16,971 bases of DNA from an uncultured Eubacteriales bacterium (GTDB lineage: Bacteria > Bacillota > Clostridia > HGM11514): NCBI GenBank assembly GCA_902492655.1, contig CABUMF010000044.1, positions 1-16,971 of the forward strand, given 5' to 3'. A program made the position numbers and the translations under genes. The notes below the pieces were generated by a model. That model was not told the origin of the DNA. It searched no databases and saw only the letters and a program-made list of their open reading frames with translations. Positions within the stretch are counted from its first letter, which is position 1. Each line of letters begins with the position of its first letter. Below, in pieces: positions 14,763 through 16,971 of this stretch.

Positions 14763-14770
14763 CATAAAAT

Positions 14771-14950
14771 TCAGCAGCAGTCGCAATTACAATCACAATT
14801 ACAGCCGCAATCGCTGTCATTGTCGGAAGCACGGAAAATATCCATGCTTACAAATCCGCGACGCATTTGGTGCCAGCATCTGCATTCGTCGTATTGTCTG
14901 TTACTTCTTTCACATCTGTTACATCCGTTGCATCTGTTACATCCGCACAT
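14771..14950 (-). CDS. Small cysteine-rich protein of unknown function
   Basis: A 59-residue protein with 14 cysteines, not recognised as a known family. The N-terminal part is MCGCNRCNGCNRCE, with Cys at 2, 4, 7, 10, 13, then CRC at 23-25. A cysteine-free middle (26-47) has both charged and hydrophobic residues, and the end is CGCNCDCNCDCC (48-59), alternating Cys with Asn/Asp. The pattern suggests thiolate metal binding or disulfide cross-linking, as in metallothionein-like or spore-coat proteins. The ATG at 14948-14950 has AAGGGG 8 nt upstream; an ATG 14 codons earlier has no ribosome site. It has its own strong terminator, and TRAP is the next gene. Low-complexity coding cannot be excluded, but a ribosome site and fitted terminator support a real gene. 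Confidence 0.72.
   Translation of the reverse strand: MCGCNRCNGCNRCERSNRQYDECRCWHQMRRGFVSMDIFRASDNDSDCGCNCDCNCDCC
14913..14945. repeat. 15-bp direct repeat with 18-bp period in the cysteine-rich gene
   Basis: CATCTGTTACATCCG appears at 14913-14927 and 14931-14945, exactly six codons apart, encoding the repeated Cys-Asn-Arg-Cys segment. It indicates growth of the cysteine-rich N-terminus by tandem duplication. Confidence 0.85.
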
Positions 14951-14958
14951 ATTCGGTT

Positions 14959-14964
14959 CCCCTT
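14959..14964 (-). promoter_or_regulatory. Ribosome binding site choosing the start of the cysteine-rich protein
   Basis: The minus strand reads AAGGGG, 8 nt before the ATG at 14948-14950. The upstream ATG at 14990-14992 has no comparable site and would place this element inside the coding region. Confidence 0.65.
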
Positions 14965-14989
14965 CGTTAAAAAAATCGGCTTGCAGAAT

Positions 14990-15018
14990 CATAATATGTC
15001 GAATATTGACTTCGGGTT
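14990..15018 (-). promoter_or_regulatory. Possible SigK-like sporulation promoter for the cysteine-rich gene
   Basis: The minus strand shows AACC (15015-15018), 16 nt, then CATATTATG (14990-14998), close to the B. subtilis SigK consensus mACm-N16-CATAnnnTA. No good vegetative -35/-10 pair is seen in the 70 bp before the gene. The motif is short and can occur by chance. Confidence 0.3.
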
Positions 15019-15019
15019 A

Positions 15020-15469
15020 CTAAATACGGTTAAGAATATAAACCGTAATATTTAAGTAGCCGGCAAATAACAGCCAAATAATATACGGAAGCTGCAAAAG
15101 ACCTGACGGTTTATCGCATTTGTAAAAATTCCATGCCATGGCGCAAACGAGTATAAGCAGTGCAACAAGCCAAATAAACGAGAATAAAAAGGCGTTTGCA
15201 CCGAAAAACCAAATTGACCAGAAAAAATTAAACAAAAGCTGAAGCCAATAATAAACCTTTGCTTTTTCACAATTTTTTGCGGAAACTCTTGTATAACCTA
15301 CAGCCATGAGAATATACAAAATGCTCCATACAATCGGGAACACAAAGGACGGCGGCGTAAGCGGAGCCTGAACGAAGTTATCTTCAAAGGCTTTCATTGA
15401 ACCGCTTGTCAAAATGGAAGAAAACCCTCCTACGGCAAGCGCAACAGCAATGTTAAGAATATAATTCAA
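15020..15469 (-). CDS. tspO: TspO/MBR family membrane protein
   Basis: Five-helix membrane protein of the TspO/peripheral benzodiazepine receptor family, which binds porphyrins and related ligands and is tied to oxidative or stress responses in some bacteria. The 149 residues include the hallmarks APLTPPSFVFPIVWSILYIL, LQLLFNFFWSIWFFG and LPYIIWLLFAGYLN, with seven tryptophans as usual for this aromatic-rich family. The start is TTG at 15467-15469 with GAGGG 8 nt upstream, giving LNYILNIAVALAVGGFSSIL, a normal first helix. The open frame extends 11 codons to another TTG with no ribosome site, and that extension would be encoded by the hairpin. The gene follows valS; its ribosome site is buried in a terminator-like hairpin. 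The physiological ligand is unknown. Confidence 0.93.
   Translation of the reverse strand: MNYILNIAVALAVGGFSSILTSGSMKAFEDNFVQAPLTPPSFVFPIVWSILYILMAVGYTRVSAKNCEKAKVYYWLQLLFNFFWSIWFFGANAFLFSFIWLVALLILVCAMAWNFYKCDKPSGLLQLPYIIWLLFAGYLNITVYILNRI
15025..15047 (-). terminator. Weak terminator-like hairpin at the tspO 3' end
   Basis: TACGGTT (15025-15031) and AACCGTA (15041-15047) can pair around 9 nt, followed on the minus strand by TTT and the tspO stop codon. The stem is short, A/T-rich and lies in coding sequence, so termination here is doubtful. Confidence 0.3.
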
Positions 15470-15510
15470 AAAAATCACCCTCTTTGATATAATTATACTC
15501 AAGGAGGGTG
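15470..15510 (-). terminator. valS terminator hairpin that also contains the tspO ribosome site
   Basis: On the minus strand the arm at 15510-15499 (CACCCTCCTTGA) pairs with 15487-15476 (TCAAAGAGGGTG), 12 bp with one C-A mismatch and an 11-nt loop, followed by A and seven Ts of which the last two belong to the TTG start. It lies 20 bp past the valS stop. The GAGGG ribosome site of tspO is in the 3' arm. Confidence 0.75.
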
Positions 15511-15520
15511 AAATTTATAA
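15492..15520 (-). promoter_or_regulatory. Possible tspO promoter with its -10 box in the hairpin loop
   Basis: TATAAT (minus strand, 15492-15497) is a perfect -10 box; 17 bp upstream TTATAA (15515-15520) is only a 3-of-6 match to TTGACA. Initiation near 15485 would make a 16-nt leader without the 5' hairpin arm, leaving the tspO ribosome site free. Confidence 0.4.
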
Positions 15521-15529
15521 CCTTTATTA

Positions 15530-16971
15530 TTAAAGCTTTGCTATATTTTCCAAAACTTCGTCAAGCATTTTTTTATACTTAACGCCTTTTTCCTTTTCTT
15601 CTTCAACGAGCTTTGCGGGAGCCTTTGAAACGAATTTTTCGTTTGCAAGCTTTCCTTCAACTCTTTTTATCTCGCCAAGAAGCCTTTCTTTTTCTTTATT
15701 TAATCTTTCGAGCTCTTTTTCCTTATCCACAAGCTCACCGAGAGGAATATAAACCTTCGCACCCTCGGTTACTATAGCGACAGCATCCTCGGGTATGTTT
15801 TCTTCGCTCGTCTGAATTTTCACGCTTGCCGCCGAAGCAAGGCGTTCAAAGAACACACCGCCCTTTTTGAATATATCGCTGTGCTCGGTTACGATAATAA
15901 CCTGTGCCTTCCTTGACGGGGGAACATTCATGCCCGAGCGTGTATTTCTGATATTTTTGATTGCATCCATAATCAGCTTCATGCTACGTTCTTCATCGGG
16001 GAAATTAAGCTCATTTTTATATGTGGGGTAATCCGCATGAGTAATGGTATCTCCGTCATGGGGAAGTGCCTGCCATATTTCCTCGGTGATAAACGGAATG
16101 AAGGGATGAAGCATACAAAGAGTGTTTGAAAGAACATAGCAAAGTACCTTCTGAGCGGTTTTTGAAGATTCCTTATCATCGCCGTAAAGCCTGTTCTTTA
16201 CAAGCTCAATGTACCAATCGCAAACCTCGTCCCACATAAAGTCATAAAGCTTTGCAATGGCTATGCCAAGCTCATACTTCTCAATATTTGCTCCGACCTC
16301 GCCGGCAACACTGTTCATACGGCTTAAAATCCACTTGTCCTCAAGCTGCAACCTGTCGTTTCCGGGGAGCTCGCACCTGTCTATCTCAAGATTCATAAGG
16401 ACAAATCTTGAAGCATTCCAGATTTTATTGATAAAGTTACGGCTCGCCTCGACCTTGTCCCATGAGAAACGAATATCGTTTCCGGGAGCATTTCCCGATG
16501 CAAGTGTAAAGCGGAGAGCATCTGTTCCGTATTTGTCGATTACCTCAAGGGGATCTATGCCGTTCCCGAGGGATTTACTCATTTTTCTGCCCTGCTCATC
16601 ACGAACGATACCGTGGATAAATACATGGTCAAAAGGCTTTTCCTTCATGTGCTCCATGCCCGAGAAAATCATCCTTGCAACCCAGAAGAAAATAATATCG
16701 TAAGCCGTTACAAGAACCGATGTGGGATAGAACTTTTCAAGCTCTTCTGTCTTTTCCGGCCAACCGAGAGTTGAGAATGGCCAAAGAGCGGAGCTGAACC
16801 ATGTGTCGAGAACATCCTCGTCCTGCTTAACGCTTCCGCCGCACTTGGGGCATACAGTAACATCGGTTTCCGAAACAGTCGTTTCACCGCATTTTTCGCA
16901 ATAGAAGGCAGGAATCCTGTGTCCCCACCAAAGCTGACGGGAAATACACCAATCGTGAACATTTTCCATCC
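15530..16971 (-). CDS. valS: Valine--tRNA ligase (5' partial; C-terminal part)
   Basis: Class I aminoacyl-tRNA synthetase that charges tRNA-Val. The visible 479 residues cover the last part of the catalytic domain and the C-terminus. DWCISRQLWWGHRIPAFYC (6-24) is a ValS hallmark, followed by two CxxC pairs (24-27, 40-43) that probably bind zinc, DTWFSSALWPFSTLGWPE, and KMSKS (129-133), the ATP-binding signature. Then come the anticodon-binding helical domain (WDEVCDWYIELVKNRLYG) and the C-terminal coiled-coil arm (from about 410, rich in Lys/Glu) that contacts the tRNA and identifies ValS over IleRS. The HIGH motif and editing domain lie beyond the right edge; the ATG at 16967-16969 is internal. 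A terminator hairpin follows the stop by 20 bp. Confidence 0.97.
   Translation of the reverse strand, partial: MENVHDWCISRQLWWGHRIPAFYCEKCGETTVSETDVTVCPKCGGSVKQDEDVLDTWFSSALWPFSTLGWPEKTEELEKFYPTSVLVTAYDIIFFWVARMIFSGMEHMKEKPFDHVFIHGIVRDEQGRKMSKSLGNGIDPLEVIDKYGTDALRFTLASGNAPGNDIRFSWDKVEASRNFINKIWNASRFVLMNLEIDRCELPGNDRLQLEDKWILSRMNSVAGEVGANIEKYELGIAIAKLYDFMWDEVCDWYIELVKNRLYGDDKESSKTAQKVLCYVLSNTLCMLHPFIPFITEEIWQALPHDGDTITHADYPTYKNELNFPDEERSMKLIMDAIKNIRNTRSGMNVPPSRKAQVIIVTEHSDIFKKGGVFFERLASAASVKIQTSEENIPEDAVAIVTEGAKVYIPLGELVDKEKELERLNKEKERLLGEIKRVEGKLANEKFVSKAPAKLVEEEKEKGVKYKKMLDEVLENIAKL

Noticed and set aside
13724..14767. Plus-strand open frame of 347 codons opposite pfkA and mtrB
   Set aside because: It is antisense to well-identified genes, has no ribosome site, crosses the mtrB promoter and terminator, and shows no recognisable domain.
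14763..14830. A/C-rich repeated trinucleotides at the 3' end of the cysteine-rich gene as a CRISPR-like or satellite repeat
   Set aside because: The units are short, imperfect and in codon phase, and are explained by the Cys-Asn/Asp tail; no spacer structure exists.

Overview
The window looks like chromosomal DNA from an anaerobic, low-to-mid GC Clostridia-type Bacillota, probably a gut member of the Oscillospirales/Eubacteriales; this placement is inferred. The grounds are strong GGAGG-type ribosome sites with frequent TTG and GTG starts, a bacterial V/A-type ATPase operon, a BspA-type leucine-rich-repeat lipoprotein, an MgtC-type membrane protein, and a close relative of the Bacillus TRAP protein. 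Almost everything is on the minus strand. Only the partial sugar-nucleotide epimerase at the left edge is on the plus strand, and a bidirectional terminator separates it from the converging minus-strand genes. No tRNA, rRNA, CRISPR array, insertion sequence or phage gene was seen, and no gap between genes exceeds about 135 bp.

Layout in minus-strand transcription order (right to left): (1) the C-terminal two-thirds of valS runs off the right edge. (2) A terminator-like hairpin whose 3' arm contains the tspO ribosome site is followed by tspO. (3) A 59-residue protein with 14 cysteines comes next, closed by a perfect 12-bp terminator. (4) An operon with its own promoter follows: mtrB (TRAP, the tryptophan-sensing RNA-binding ring protein), pfkA, pgsA and a leucine-rich-repeat lipoprotein, closed by a terminator. 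A perfect 8-bp inverted repeat lies between the -35 and -10 boxes of this promoter. (5) A complete nine-gene V-type ATPase operon in the order G/H-I-K-E-C-F-A-B-D follows. (6) After a 16-bp perfect hairpin lacking a U tract come dtd, mgtC and a DHHW/AlgX-like cell-surface protein, tightly packed and possibly transcribed as an extension of the ATPase operon.

How the parts work together: the ATPase genes supply the whole catalytic head (A3B3), central stalk (D, F), ring socket (C), peripheral stalks (E, G/H), stator (I) and membrane rotor (K). The K subunit keeps the residues that bind Na+ in Enterococcus hirae NtpK, so the machine is predicted to move Na+. The mtrB-pfkA-pgsA-LRR unit joins a tryptophan-responsive RNA regulator to the committed step of glycolysis and to phosphatidylglycerol synthesis. 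TRAP is best known from Bacillus, where it sits beside folE/mtrA, so this context is the most unusual thing in the window. The cysteine-rich small protein encoded directly upstream of TRAP is unrecognised and deserves attention, though a link to TRAP is only a hypothesis.
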